Below are positions 27,971 to 36,454 of a stretch of 64,000 bases of DNA, piece after piece. Where the stretch lies: contig NZ_KE383933.1 in NCBI RefSeq assembly GCF_000422845.1, positions 1-64,000 of the forward strand, given 5' to 3'. A program made the translations under genes and the position numbers. The notes beneath the pieces were generated by a model. That model was not told where the DNA came from. It saw nothing but the letters and a program-made list of their open reading frames with translations, and ran no database searches. Source of the stretch: Oceanobacter kriegii DSM 6294. Lineage in GTDB: Bacteria; Pseudomonadota; Gammaproteobacteria; Pseudomonadales; Oceanobacteraceae. Every line of letters starts with the position of its first letter. Within the stretch, counting starts at the first letter, position 1.

Positions 27971-30118
27971 TCAGAAGCGGTAGGCCACGCTCAGCTTGGC
28001 GTTGCGACCCGCCTTGTAGGCCGTGGTGTCTTCACCAGTATCGGCGTCCTCGGCTTTCGAGCTGTTGCTGTAGGCAACGTCGGTGACGTTGTCGATGCGG
28101 GCCTGCACGCCGAGGTTTTCAGTAAATTGCCAGGAGGCGAACAGGTCGTACACGTAGTAGCTGCGGTACACGTACTCAGACGTTACGCCACGGCTGGTAG
28201 AGCTGTAGGAACGGCCCTGACGGTACTTGCCGTCGATGCCCACACGGCCTTTCTGGTCGGCAAAGAAAGTACCAATGCTGGTCGAGATAATGCGCGGCAC
28301 CAGCGAGGTATCCTTGGTGTGCGAATCGTCATCGTTGACCGAGTAACCGGCAATATCCTGCATGCTGAAGTGGCCAAACAGCCCACGGCTGTCGTAGGAG
28401 GCTTCAATTTCCCAACCGAACACAGCGGCTTCGTCGCGGTTAACGGATTGGTTAACGTCGTAGGTGGTGCCGTCGTAGGTCACGGTACCAGCGGTTTCGG
28501 TGGTGATCTGGTCTTTCAGGTCGGTGTGGAAGTAGTTCACCCGGGTAGACAGACGGTCGCCGTCAACCACCAGGTCGTCACGGTCAAAGGTGAAACCGAT
28601 CTCGCGGCTGAGAGAGGACTCCCCTTTCAAATCCGGGTTCGGCAGGAAACAGGTGCCGCTGCCCTTGTTGCTGGAGTCGGTGTCCAGACATGGGCTGATG
28701 TCGTCGGTGGTGAAGGTGCCATCGCCATTGTCGGTCGCCTGGAATACCTTGACCTTGTGTTTGCCGTACAGGTCGAACAGTTGCGGTACCTTGTAGCCGG
28801 AGCCAATCAGGGCAATAAAGCCCAATCCCTTGGCTGCGGTGCCTTCCAGCGGATGCCAAACCGCGCTCAGTTTGGAATTGAACGACGACTTGCCATCCAC
28901 ATCGGCACCAAAGCCATCGGCAGAATACGTGTCGTAACGGAGGCTGCCGGAGACTTTCAGAGCGTCGCCAAAGCTGATGGTATCCGTCAGGTAGCCACCA
29001 ATCTGCTTACGAGTGCTGGACAGCCGCACGCCGTTGAAGGTGTACCCGTTCTGGAAGTCGACGTCATCCAGGGTGTAATCCGCACCGTAACGCAAACGAT
29101 GGGTCATGCTGCTTTCTGCGCCCAGCACGGTGGTGTTTTCAATTTCGGCGTAGGTGGTTTCCACGCTGCCGGTAGAAGTCCAGTCGCCGGTTTGCTCGTC
29201 GCTTTCCCGTTCGTTGTTGGCACGAGAAACACGGGCCTTGAAATCAACCCAGTCGTTGTCTTGCGGGTTGTAACCGTATTGAGCTGCAAAGGTGCGGTCT
29301 TCAACGCGGAATTTCTCCAACGTGTCCGGGGTGTTGGCGGCGTATTCGGTTTTGTCGTTCATCACACTCAGCTCAATGCGCTGGCTTTGGGTCGGTGTGA
29401 TCACACCCTTGATCAGGTAGCTGAGGTCATCTGTGGTTTCGTCGTTGTCCGTCAGCTGCTTGCCATTGGCGTCTTCCGCAGGCTCTACCGAGCTGGTCGA
29501 CAAGGTGGCGTTGAGGGCAAAAACGTCGCCAAACTGTTTCGCCACGTCACCACTGATGCGGTTGCCCTGACCATTGGTGGTGTAGGTGTAACGCAGGTTG
29601 GCGGCAAAATCGTCGCCACGCAGCACGGATTCCGGGTCCTTGGTTTCCAGCAGTACCACACCGCCGGTGGAGCCGGAACCATAGGTGTTGGCCGCTGCAC
29701 CGGGAATCACGGTGACCGATTCGTACATATCCATGTTGAGCCATACGGTATCACCGGCTGAGTCGGTGGTACGGTGAGAAGTCAGGCGGCGGTTGTTCGG
29801 TGCGCCTTCAACACGAACACTGACGTTGTCGGAGCTGAGGCCACGAATGGTAATTTCACTGCCACCGTTGGTGGTTTCCTCGATTACGACCCCGGCGTTG
29901 CCAGCCAAGGCATCTTCCAGACTGGTGGCCTGACGTTGCTCGATGTCTTCGGCGGTAACAATGGAAGCACCTTCGTCTTCACTGACGCGTGCATCGGTGG
30001 TCGACTGGGCTTTCTTGTCGTTGCCATCAACGCTGGTGGTTTCGAGAGTTTGCAGTGCAAATGCGGATTGGGTAGCCATGGCGATCGCCACAGCCAGCAA
30101 GGAAGGCTTGATATTCAC
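27971..30118 (-). CDS. TonB-dependent outer-membrane receptor, heme/hemoglobin type
   Basis: The 715-residue protein has a signal peptide (LLAVAIAMATQSAFA), a plug domain (SIVTAEDIEQRQATSLEDALAG to GSGSTGGVVLLETKDP) and a 22-strand barrel ending in the C-terminal signature LSVAYRF. In the barrel, GYKVPQLFDLYG followed by NPDLKGESS matches the FRAP...NPNL box of heme receptors, so hemin or a hemoprotein is the likely ligand. A Fur box about 90 bases upstream predicts iron repression. No hemin ABC transporter or TonB gene is adjacent, so it relies on machinery elsewhere. Confidence 0.9.
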   Translation of the reverse strand: MNIKPSLLAVAIAMATQSAFALQTLETTSVDGNDKKAQSTTDARVSEDEGASIVTAEDIEQRQATSLEDALAGNAGVVIEETTNGGSEITIRGLSSDNVSVRVEGAPNNRRLTSHRTTDSAGDTVWLNMDMYESVTVIPGAAANTYGSGSTGGVVLLETKDPESVLRGDDFAANLRYTYTTNGQGNRISGDVAKQFGDVFALNATLSTSSVEPAEDANGKQLTDNDETTDDLSYLIKGVITPTQSQRIELSVMNDKTEYAANTPDTLEKFRVEDRTFAAQYGYNPQDNDWVDFKARVSRANNERESDEQTGDWTSTGSVETTYAEIENTTVLGAESSMTHRLRYGADYTLDDVDFQNGYTFNGVRLSSTRKQIGGYLTDTISFGDALKVSGSLRYDTYSADGFGADVDGKSSFNSKLSAVWHPLEGTAAKGLGFIALIGSGYKVPQLFDLYGKHKVKVFQATDNGDGTFTTDDISPCLDTDSSNKGSGTCFLPNPDLKGESSLSREIGFTFDRDDLVVDGDRLSTRVNYFHTDLKDQITTETAGTVTYDGTTYDVNQSVNRDEAAVFGWEIEASYDSRGLFGHFSMQDIAGYSVNDDDSHTKDTSLVPRIISTSIGTFFADQKGRVGIDGKYRQGRSYSSTSRGVTSEYVYRSYYVYDLFASWQFTENLGVQARIDNVTDVAYSNSSKAEDADTGEDTTAYKAGRNAKLSVAYRF

Positions 30119-30203
30119 TTCATCTCCTTATGACTCAACTCGTATACAGAATGTAATGAAACTGAAATAACGGGCCGGAATCTTAAGGAAATGAATTTTA
30201 TTT

Positions 30204-30222
30204 ACTAGTGAGAATCATTATT
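30204..30222. promoter_or_regulatory. Putative Fur box upstream of the TonB-dependent receptor
   Basis: The right half AATCATTATT matches the 19-bp Fur consensus at 9 of 10 positions, and I count 14 of 19 overall. It lies between the receptor gene and the aldo-keto reductase gene on the minus strand, about 85 bases from the receptor start codon. The fur gene itself is at 55786-56193. Confidence 0.65.
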
Positions 30223-30307
30223 ATTTAAGATCAAAAACACAGCGTTTCTAAACTGCTTTTTATCAATAAGACAGGTGGATTCACCACAATAACGAGTGTT
30301 AATCAGG

Positions 30308-31102
30308 CTAATCCCATGCTGGCGCAAAATCAGAATCGGCCAGCCTCTGGCCACGATCCAGCGCTGCAATATCGGCCATGTCGGCATCGCTCAAGGTGAT
30401 GTTCAGAGCGGCCAGGTTGGCTTGCTGATTGGCAACTTTGGTCGATGCAGGAATGGTAATGACCCCTAACTGATTCTCCCACGCCACCGCAATATCCGCC
30501 GGACTGACGCCATGGCGCTGGGCAATACGACGCAGGGTGTCATCCTCGAACACCCGTCCCCGAGCCAGTGGCATAAAGCCGGTAACCTGAATCCCCAGCT
30601 GCGCACAATGGGCACGCACCCGGCTGTTTTGCAGAAACGGGTGTACCTCAATCTGGTTGGTGAGGATTTCTCCCGGCCCGAGGATATCCACCGCTTCATC
30701 AAGCAGTTTGATGGTGAAGTTGGACACACCAATATGCTTGGCCAGCCCTTGCTGTTTGGCCTTTGCCAACTCATCCAAATATTCCGCCATTGGCACCTGC
30801 CCCGTTGGCTCAGGCCAATGGACAAGAAGCAGGTCGACGTAGTCCAGTTGCAGCTTTTCCAGACTCTCTTCCACGCTTGGCAGGAAATCCCGCTGATTAA
30901 GCCGGTCATGCCAGACCTTGGTGGTCACAAACAGCTGCCCCCTCGGGACAGCGCTGTCATTAACGGCCCGGCCAACGATGTCTTCATTGAAGTAATACTG
31001 GGCGGTGTCCAGGTGGCGATAGCCCAACTCGATGGCTGATGAGATGGCATCGTAGGCATGATCGCCAAGTTTGTAGGTTCCGAATCCGGGTTGTGGAATC
31101 AC
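30308..31102 (-). CDS. Aldo-keto reductase (DkgB-like)
   Basis: The 264-residue NADPH-dependent reductase has the full catalytic tetrad: Asp32, Tyr37 (DTAQYY), Lys62 (VTTKVW) and His95 (LLVHWP). Length and sequence are closest to 2,5-diketo-D-gluconate reductase B, which also reduces methylglyoxal. The start is GTG at 31102, supported by a strong AAGGAGAT ribosome-binding site eight bases upstream. It follows the YigZ gene by 20 bases, so the two are likely co-transcribed. Confidence 0.9.
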   Translation of the reverse strand: MIPQPGFGTYKLGDHAYDAISSAIELGYRHLDTAQYYFNEDIVGRAVNDSAVPRGQLFVTTKVWHDRLNQRDFLPSVEESLEKLQLDYVDLLLVHWPEPTGQVPMAEYLDELAKAKQQGLAKHIGVSNFTIKLLDEAVDILGPGEILTNQIEVHPFLQNSRVRAHCAQLGIQVTGFMPLARGRVFEDDTLRRIAQRHGVSPADIAVAWENQLGVITIPASTKVANQQANLAALNITLSDADMADIAALDRGQRLADSDFAPAWD

Positions 31103-31122
31103 AGGTCTATCTCCTTCGCGAA

Positions 31123-31749
31123 TTAGTGAGACGAATCGTCGATTGTGACCAGAACGCCACCGCCGCTTTTGTTGACCAGCTCGCTGGTAAAGGCGTCTTT
31201 TTCAGCGCTGGCAACCAGCACGGTGAGGGTTACCTGAGTGCCAAAGTCGCAGCTTTCTTGCTGGGTTGGGTACTGTTCTACCAGATGACGCACTACCGAT
31301 TCGTGCGGGTAGTCGTAGCTCAGAATCAGCCGGGTTTGCGGCACACGCTCTTCGGTCGGCAGGTCTTCCAGTGCCAGCGATACCGCATCAGAATAGGCTC
31401 GCTGCAAACCGCCGGTACCGAGTTTGATGCCGCCAAAATAGCGCACCACCGCCACCACGATTTCGCCGAGCCCGCTGTGCTCCAGCACTTTCAGCATCGG
31501 ACGGCCGGCGGTGCCCGAAGGTTCACCGTCGTCGCTCATCGACATCACTGTGGTATTCGGCGCCCCGGCAATATAAGCCCAGCACACATGCCGCGCCTGG
31601 GGGTGGATATCCCGCACCGAGCGAATAAACGCTTCGGCTTCGTCCCGATTACCGGCTCGGCCGACAAAGGTAATGAATTGGCTGCGCTTGATCTCAAGCT
31701 CATGGAGGTGGGGTTCGATAACGGCAGGAACGGGGTAAACGGACGACAT
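31123..31749 (-). CDS. YigZ/IMPACT-family protein
   Basis: The 208-residue protein has an N-terminal UPF0029/IMPACT domain (KRSQFITFVGRAGNRDEAEAF, SDDGEPSGTAGRPMLKVLEH and VVRYFGGIKLGTGGL are family-defining). The C-terminal domain is ferredoxin-like. The cellular role of the family is unsettled. I use the ATG at 31749; an in-frame GTG at 31758 is possible. It is upstream of and probably co-transcribed with the aldo-keto reductase gene. Confidence 0.92.
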   Translation of the reverse strand: MSSVYPVPAVIEPHLHELEIKRSQFITFVGRAGNRDEAEAFIRSVRDIHPQARHVCWAYIAGAPNTTVMSMSDDGEPSGTAGRPMLKVLEHSGLGEIVVAVVRYFGGIKLGTGGLQRAYSDAVSLALEDLPTEERVPQTRLILSYDYPHESVVRHLVEQYPTQQESCDFGTQVTLTVLVASAEKDAFTSELVNKSGGGVLVTIDDSSH

Positions 31750-31819
31750 GAACAGCACAGGACTTCGGCAACCAACAAGCCGCCTAGTGTGACGGCTTGC
31801 GGTCAGACTGTCGACTGGC

Positions 31820-32542
31820 TCAGTCGATCAGAATTTCAGTGTTGGTGCTGGTAACGCGGGAGAACACCTTGTCGAGCTCGCTGTAGGCCTTGCGCATCCA
31901 TACCTTGGTGCGCTGACGCTCCATCAGGCTCAAGCCGCCTTCGGTCTGATTGCCCGCGGCCCAGAACGACAGCTCATTCTTGTTGATCTTGAACATGGTT
32001 GGCGAGTGCAGCCCTGGCAATACCATCGACTGAATGCGGGTCAGCTCGTCGTTCTGATTGGCTTCGATCACGGCGTCGATATCGCTGAAAACGCTGCCAC
32101 GGCCTTCGTTTTTGACCACTACGCAGTTGAGGTACAGCTTGTACTTGGCGAAGAATTTCTCCAGCAGTTGCAGTGAGTCCGGGCTGTCGTCAACCAGATA
32201 CCAGTACACCAGCGGAATGTTCATTTCTTCACACAGATCGAGCACGCCGTTGTCGTCGATCCAGCGGTCCAGAAAGCGCTGGCTCTGGGCTGGCATGTCC
32301 ACCACCACTTGCTGGTCCTGTTGCAGTGCCAGCTCCATGATGCCATCCGAGCTTTCGAACTGATCCAGCTTCAGACTGCGGGTGAAATCGCGGTAGTAAC
32401 GGGTGGTAGTGGCATGGGACTGGTCGCCATCGAGGCCGACGTAGTGCATGCCCTTGTCGAGGCAATATTGCGACAACACCCGCGCCATCACCGATTTGCC
32501 CACACCGCCTTTTTCACCACCAACGAAATGAATCATGCTCAT
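31820..32542 (-). CDS. Orphan ParA/MinD-like P-loop ATPase
   Basis: The 240-residue protein has a deviant Walker A motif GGEKGGVGKS at residues 8-17 and a switch region VVVDMPAQSQ. ParA-like proteins position DNA or protein cargo, but no parB-type gene or centromere-like repeat array is next to it. The conserved-looking middle (DGIMELALQQDQ, YWYLVDDSPDSLQLLEKFF) does not match a subfamily I can name. An AAGGAAAG ribosome-binding site supports the ATG at 32542 rather than the upstream start of the open frame. Its function is unknown. Confidence 0.8.
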   Translation of the reverse strand: MSMIHFVGGEKGGVGKSVMARVLSQYCLDKGMHYVGLDGDQSHATTTRYYRDFTRSLKLDQFESSDGIMELALQQDQQVVVDMPAQSQRFLDRWIDDNGVLDLCEEMNIPLVYWYLVDDSPDSLQLLEKFFAKYKLYLNCVVVKNEGRGSVFSDIDAVIEANQNDELTRIQSMVLPGLHSPTMFKINKNELSFWAAGNQTEGGLSLMERQRTKVWMRKAYSELDKVFSRVTSTNTEILID

Positions 32543-32739
32543 AATGCTTTCCTTTTCCTGCTCTGATACCAACGCCGGGTACGAACATGTCCACAGGCGT
32601 TGGCGGACTGTTTGGGTTGCATTCGACTTCCCTGCAACGGCACCCTTTGTAACACAGAGTTGTGGTCAACGGTTGTGCTGGAAACCGGTAAGGCAGAATT
32701 TTTATAATGCAGCGCAAATTAGTGATTAGCGGACCCACC

Positions 32740-33570
32740 ATGAGCAAAAAGAAAAAGCGCGAAATTCCCCAGTATGGCCTGCCAATACTGGAAACCCACT
32801 TCCATCTGGATTACCTGAAGGAAGCACCGGCCGAAGACATTCTGGCCGCCGCGCGGGCCATTGGTGTTGACCGTTTTATGACCATCAGCGTACAGCCAGA
32901 CAACATGCCGAAGGCAATGGAACTGGCGCAACGGTTTGATGACGTGTTCTGCACCCTCGGGGTTCACCCTCACGAAGCCGCGGAGTTCGACGACGCCACC
33001 GAAGCCTATATGCGTGAACACGCTGCCAAGGCGAATAACCTGGGCAAGGTAGTTGCGGTGGGTGAAATTGGCCTCGATTACTACTACGACCACTGCGACC
33101 GCGAGGTGCAGAAAAACGTATTCCGCCGCCAGCTGGAACTGGCCATCGAATTCGACCTGCCGGTAGTCATTCACACCCGCGAGGCCGACGAAGACACCGC
33201 CGCAATCCTGCAGGAATTTGCCCCGCGCATGAACCGCAAAGGCGTGATTCACAGCTTCACCTCCGGCATGGAGCTGGCCAGGCTGGGCGTTGAATTGGGC
33301 TTTATGCTGGGCATCAACGGCATTGTGACCTTCAACAAAGCCGAGAATGTCAGGGAAATTGTGGCCGCAACGCCTATCGAGAGCCTGCTGCTTGAAACTG
33401 ATTCGCCGTATCTGACTCCTATGCCCTATCGTGGTATTGAGAACACGCCCAAATACCTGCCATTTGTGGCCGAGAAAATCGCCGACGTCAAAGGGCTGGA
33501 TGTTGAAACCGTGTTGCAACAGACCTGGCAAAACTCCCTGCTGACCTTCTTCCCCGCCGAAGTCGTATAA
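32740..33570 (+). CDS. TatD-family metal-dependent hydrolase
   Basis: The 276-residue protein has the TatD metal ligands in order: ETHFHLD (HxH), VAVGEIGLDYYY (Glu), VIHTRE (His), GVIHSFTSG (His) and LETDSPYLTP (Asp). Family members are DNases or related amidohydrolases involved in DNA repair and turnover. The ATG at 32740 is preferred over an upstream in-frame ATG at 32707, which would add eleven residues. A basic N-terminal extension (MSKKKKREIPQ) precedes the conserved core. The patatin gene follows 49 bases downstream. Confidence 0.9.
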   Translation: MSKKKKREIPQYGLPILETHFHLDYLKEAPAEDILAAARAIGVDRFMTISVQPDNMPKAMELAQRFDDVFCTLGVHPHEAAEFDDATEAYMREHAAKANNLGKVVAVGEIGLDYYYDHCDREVQKNVFRRQLELAIEFDLPVVIHTREADEDTAAILQEFAPRMNRKGVIHSFTSGMELARLGVELGFMLGINGIVTFNKAENVREIVAATPIESLLLETDSPYLTPMPYRGIENTPKYLPFVAEKIADVKGLDVETVLQQTWQNSLLTFFPAEVV

Positions 33571-33619
33571 CCGACGGCGGCAAAATCAACAGGGCCTGCC
33601 AGCACCGCAAGGAGAACGC

Positions 33620-34645
33620 ATGGCCCTGCTTAAACGCAAACGCAAGCCCATCAGCCTGGCCCTTCAGGGCGGTGGCTCTCACGGCGCCTTCACCTGGGGC
33701 GTGCTCGACCGGCTGTTACAGGAGCCCGGATTGCGGCTTAATGGCGTCAGTGGCACCAGCGCCGGCGCTATGAACGCAGTAGCATTGGCTCAGGGGCTGA
33801 TGGAAAACGGCAACGAAGGCGCTCGGCTGCAACTGGAAACCTTCTGGAACGCGGTAGCCGCCAGCGCGCCCTTCAAGATGACCTCCACCAGCGCCAGTGG
33901 CGACGTATCCATGTCCCCCACCGTTGGCTGGATGATGGGGCTGACCCAGTATTTCTCGCCCTATCAGCTCAACCCTCTCGACATTAACCCGCTGCGCGAC
34001 ATCGTCGAGTCGCAGTTCGACTTCAAGGCGTTGAAGAAAAACAGCCCGGTTAATTTGTTCATTGCCGCCACCAATGCCAACACCGGCCGTCTGAAACTGT
34101 TCCGCAACAACGACCTGTGCAGTGAAGCCCTGTTGGCATCGGCCTGTTTGCCAACGGTACACCACACCATTCAGATCAAGGGCCAGCCCTACTGGGACGG
34201 GGGCTATTCGGCCAATCCGGCAGTATTCCCGCTTTACCAGCACTGCGACGCCAGCGATATTCTGATGATTCTGTTGGCCCCTATGGTGCATGGCGAGATG
34301 CCCACCAGCGTCGATGAAATCAAGGCGCGGGCGGTGGACATTTCCTTCAACGCCGGCTTCCTGCGCGAGATGCGCATCATTGCCCAAACCCGCGCCATGT
34401 GCGGCGGCGGCCGTTTTAAACTGTTCGGCCAACTGGAGCACACCATGCGACGGCTGAACTTCCATTTGATCGACCCCGATGGCGAACTGGAAAAACTGCC
34501 CAGCGCCACCCGGGTCACCCCGGATGCCGAGCTTTTGAACACCCTGAAAGAGATGGGCCAGCGCCAGGCCGACCGCTGGCTCAAGAAACACCATCAATCA
34601 CTTGGCAAGCGTTCCACCGTCGACCTGGCCAAAACCTTTATGTAG
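33620..34645 (+). CDS. Patatin-like phospholipase
   Basis: The 341-residue protein has the patatin hallmarks: the oxyanion-hole loop LQGGGSHGAFTWGVL, the nucleophile elbow GTSAG with Ser47, and a DGG motif near residue 193 (YWDGGYSANP) supplying the catalytic Asp. No signal peptide is seen, so it is likely cytosolic or secreted by another route. Its role is probably phospholipid or acyl-ester hydrolysis; it belongs to the short bacterial RssA-like type without a cyclic-nucleotide domain. It starts 12 bases after an AAGGAG-like site. Confidence 0.92.
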   Translation: MALLKRKRKPISLALQGGGSHGAFTWGVLDRLLQEPGLRLNGVSGTSAGAMNAVALAQGLMENGNEGARLQLETFWNAVAASAPFKMTSTSASGDVSMSPTVGWMMGLTQYFSPYQLNPLDINPLRDIVESQFDFKALKKNSPVNLFIAATNANTGRLKLFRNNDLCSEALLASACLPTVHHTIQIKGQPYWDGGYSANPAVFPLYQHCDASDILMILLAPMVHGEMPTSVDEIKARAVDISFNAGFLREMRIIAQTRAMCGGGRFKLFGQLEHTMRRLNFHLIDPDGELEKLPSATRVTPDAELLNTLKEMGQRQADRWLKKHHQSLGKRSTVDLAKTFM

Positions 34646-34785
34646 GCCCAATTAAATGCAGGCCGAACGAACACCACAGTACCGGGCAATAACCGAAAGC
34701 CCCCCTGATAGCGAGCATTTATTGAACTCCCACCGTTGCTCTGGCAAGCTGACTAATTGCTTGCAACTTCGCAGACAGATTGCCC

Positions 34786-35115
34786 ATGAAACGTCCCACC
34801 AAAGCCGAAATACGACGCCAGCTGGACCAGCAGGTCGACCAGTATTTGCAGCATGGCGGCGAAGTAAAACAGGTACAACGCGGCGAATCCGGCCTTGATA
34901 ACGGCCGCTACGACGAACGCACCCTGGCGTTTGAAAAACCCCGCGAAGAACGCACCCCCGTCGACGAAGTGCTGCAGGCCATCGACAAACGCCGGCAAGA
35001 GCAAAAAGCGCCCAAAAAACCGGCCGGTTCCCGCACCCGCAGCAAGCGCCCCCGCAAGAAAATCATCTACGATGACTTTGGCGAACCCCTACGCGTGGTG
35101 TGGGTCGACGAGTAA
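34786..35115 (+). CDS. Hypothetical small basic protein
   Basis: The 109-residue product has an N-terminal helix with the pattern IRRQLDQQVDQYLQHGGEVKQV, a charged middle, and a Lys/Arg/Pro-rich stretch (KKPAGSRTRSKRPRKK) before an acidic end. The YLQHGGEV phrase recalls the FLxRGGKV core found in SutA-like RNA-polymerase-binding proteins of pseudomonads; this is a loose resemblance only. It lies between the patatin and antiporter genes, 50 bases before the latter, on the same strand. Confidence 0.7.
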   Translation: MKRPTKAEIRRQLDQQVDQYLQHGGEVKQVQRGESGLDNGRYDERTLAFEKPREERTPVDEVLQAIDKRRQEQKAPKKPAGSRTRSKRPRKKIIYDDFGEPLRVVWVDE

Positions 35116-35165
35116 CCCTTTCCTGCGCTGCTTACGCAGTGCCATTTTGCCCAAGGCGATGCTTC

Positions 35166-36365
35166 ATGGATGAAATCACCCTGCTGCTGATTCTTTCCAC
35201 CACCCTGCTGTTTTACGGCCTGCTGGCCAAACGCATTGACCAGACTGGCGTCAGCGCGCCAATGTTGATGACCGCCGTAGGCATTGTGGTGGGACCACTG
35301 ATGCTGAACCTGATCGACGGCAGCATTGACGGCGAGGGCCTCGAATACCTGTCGGAACTGGCGCTGGCGATCATCCTGTTCACCGACGCCAGTCAGGTGA
35401 ACCGCCATCAGCTGATGAAGTACGGCGTACTACCAATTCGCTTGTTGGCCATTGGTTTGCCGCTGACCATTGTCGCCGGCTGGCTGCTGGCCGTGCCCTT
35501 GCTGGGACTGTCGTGGTTGGCCGCAGCCTGGCTGGCGGTGATGCTGGCACCGACCGATGCTGCACTGGCGCAGTCGATCTTTTCTGACCGCCGCATCAGC
35601 CTCAAACTGCGCCACACAATTACGGTGGAAAGCGGCTTGAACGATGGCCTGGCCTTACCGGTACTGTTGATGATTCTGGCGCTGATGAGCGCCGGTGAGT
35701 ACGGCTTTAAAAGCCACACCGAATGGCCGCTGTTTATGCTGCAACAGTTTGTGATGGGCGGATTGATCGGCATTGGCTGCGGCCGCTGGGGAGGTTTGCT
35801 GGTGCAGTGGGCTTCGGAGCGCAACAACATGTCGGAGGTGTACCAACGCCTGTCGGCCATTTCATTGGCGCTGCTGGCGTATTCCGCCGCCGAGCAACTG
35901 GGTGGTAACGGCTTTATTGCGGCGTTTATGGCTGGTCTGTTTATGGAGGCCAAGCGCACCGTGGTGGTGGGACGTTTGCGGGAATTTGGCGAAGCTGAAG
36001 GAGCCTTGCTGAGCCTGTTGGTGTTTTTCCTGTTCGGGCTGATTTTTGTTAACGAGGCGCTCCCGCTGTGGAACTGGCAACAGCTGGTTTACGCGCTGCT
36101 GAGCCTGACGCTGATACGCATGATCCCGGTGATGCTGTGCATGGCGGGCTCCGGCCTGCCGTTTGGCCACAAGGCCTTTCTGGCCTGGTTCGGCCCTCGT
36201 GGCATCGCCAGTATTCTGTACCTGTTAATAGCCATTGAATCGATGGGCTACGCCGACCGTATCAGCGCCTACGACGACGTGTTTGGCACCACGGTGCTGA
36301 CGGTGCTACTAAGCATTGTGCTGCACGGCGTATCTACCCATATCTGGAAACGCTGGCCGAAATAA
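35166..36365 (+). CDS. CPA1-family Na+(or K+)/H+ antiporter
   Basis: The 399-residue protein has about eleven to twelve membrane segments and no long C-terminal cytoplasmic domain. Antiporter signatures include LFTDASQVNRHQL, LAPTDAALAQSIFSD and VESGLNDGLALPVLL, the last holding the conserved ion-binding Asp. It exchanges monovalent cations for protons at the inner membrane. The ATG at 35166 is chosen over the open frame's earlier start, because the upstream part overlaps the previous gene and is not membrane-like. Confidence 0.92.
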   Translation: MDEITLLLILSTTLLFYGLLAKRIDQTGVSAPMLMTAVGIVVGPLMLNLIDGSIDGEGLEYLSELALAIILFTDASQVNRHQLMKYGVLPIRLLAIGLPLTIVAGWLLAVPLLGLSWLAAAWLAVMLAPTDAALAQSIFSDRRISLKLRHTITVESGLNDGLALPVLLMILALMSAGEYGFKSHTEWPLFMLQQFVMGGLIGIGCGRWGGLLVQWASERNNMSEVYQRLSAISLALLAYSAAEQLGGNGFIAAFMAGLFMEAKRTVVVGRLREFGEAEGALLSLLVFFLFGLIFVNEALPLWNWQQLVYALLSLTLIRMIPVMLCMAGSGLPFGHKAFLAWFGPRGIASILYLLIAIESMGYADRISAYDDVFGTTVLTVLLSIVLHGVSTHIWKRWPK

Positions 36366-36394
36366 GTATCCAACCTGGCCTGAGGAGCTCCGTG

Positions 36395-36418
36395 TTGTAG
36401 GAGGGAATTTATTCCCGA
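36395..36418 (+). repeat. REP-like short palindromic repeat, copy 2
   Basis: TTGTAGGAGGGAATTTATTC followed by CCGA matches copy 1 (165-189, opposite strand). It lies between the convergent antiporter and glycosyltransferase genes. Confidence 0.5.
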
Positions 36419-36454
36419 TACCGGTTATGGCGAATGAGCCCCTGACGCCAGACC

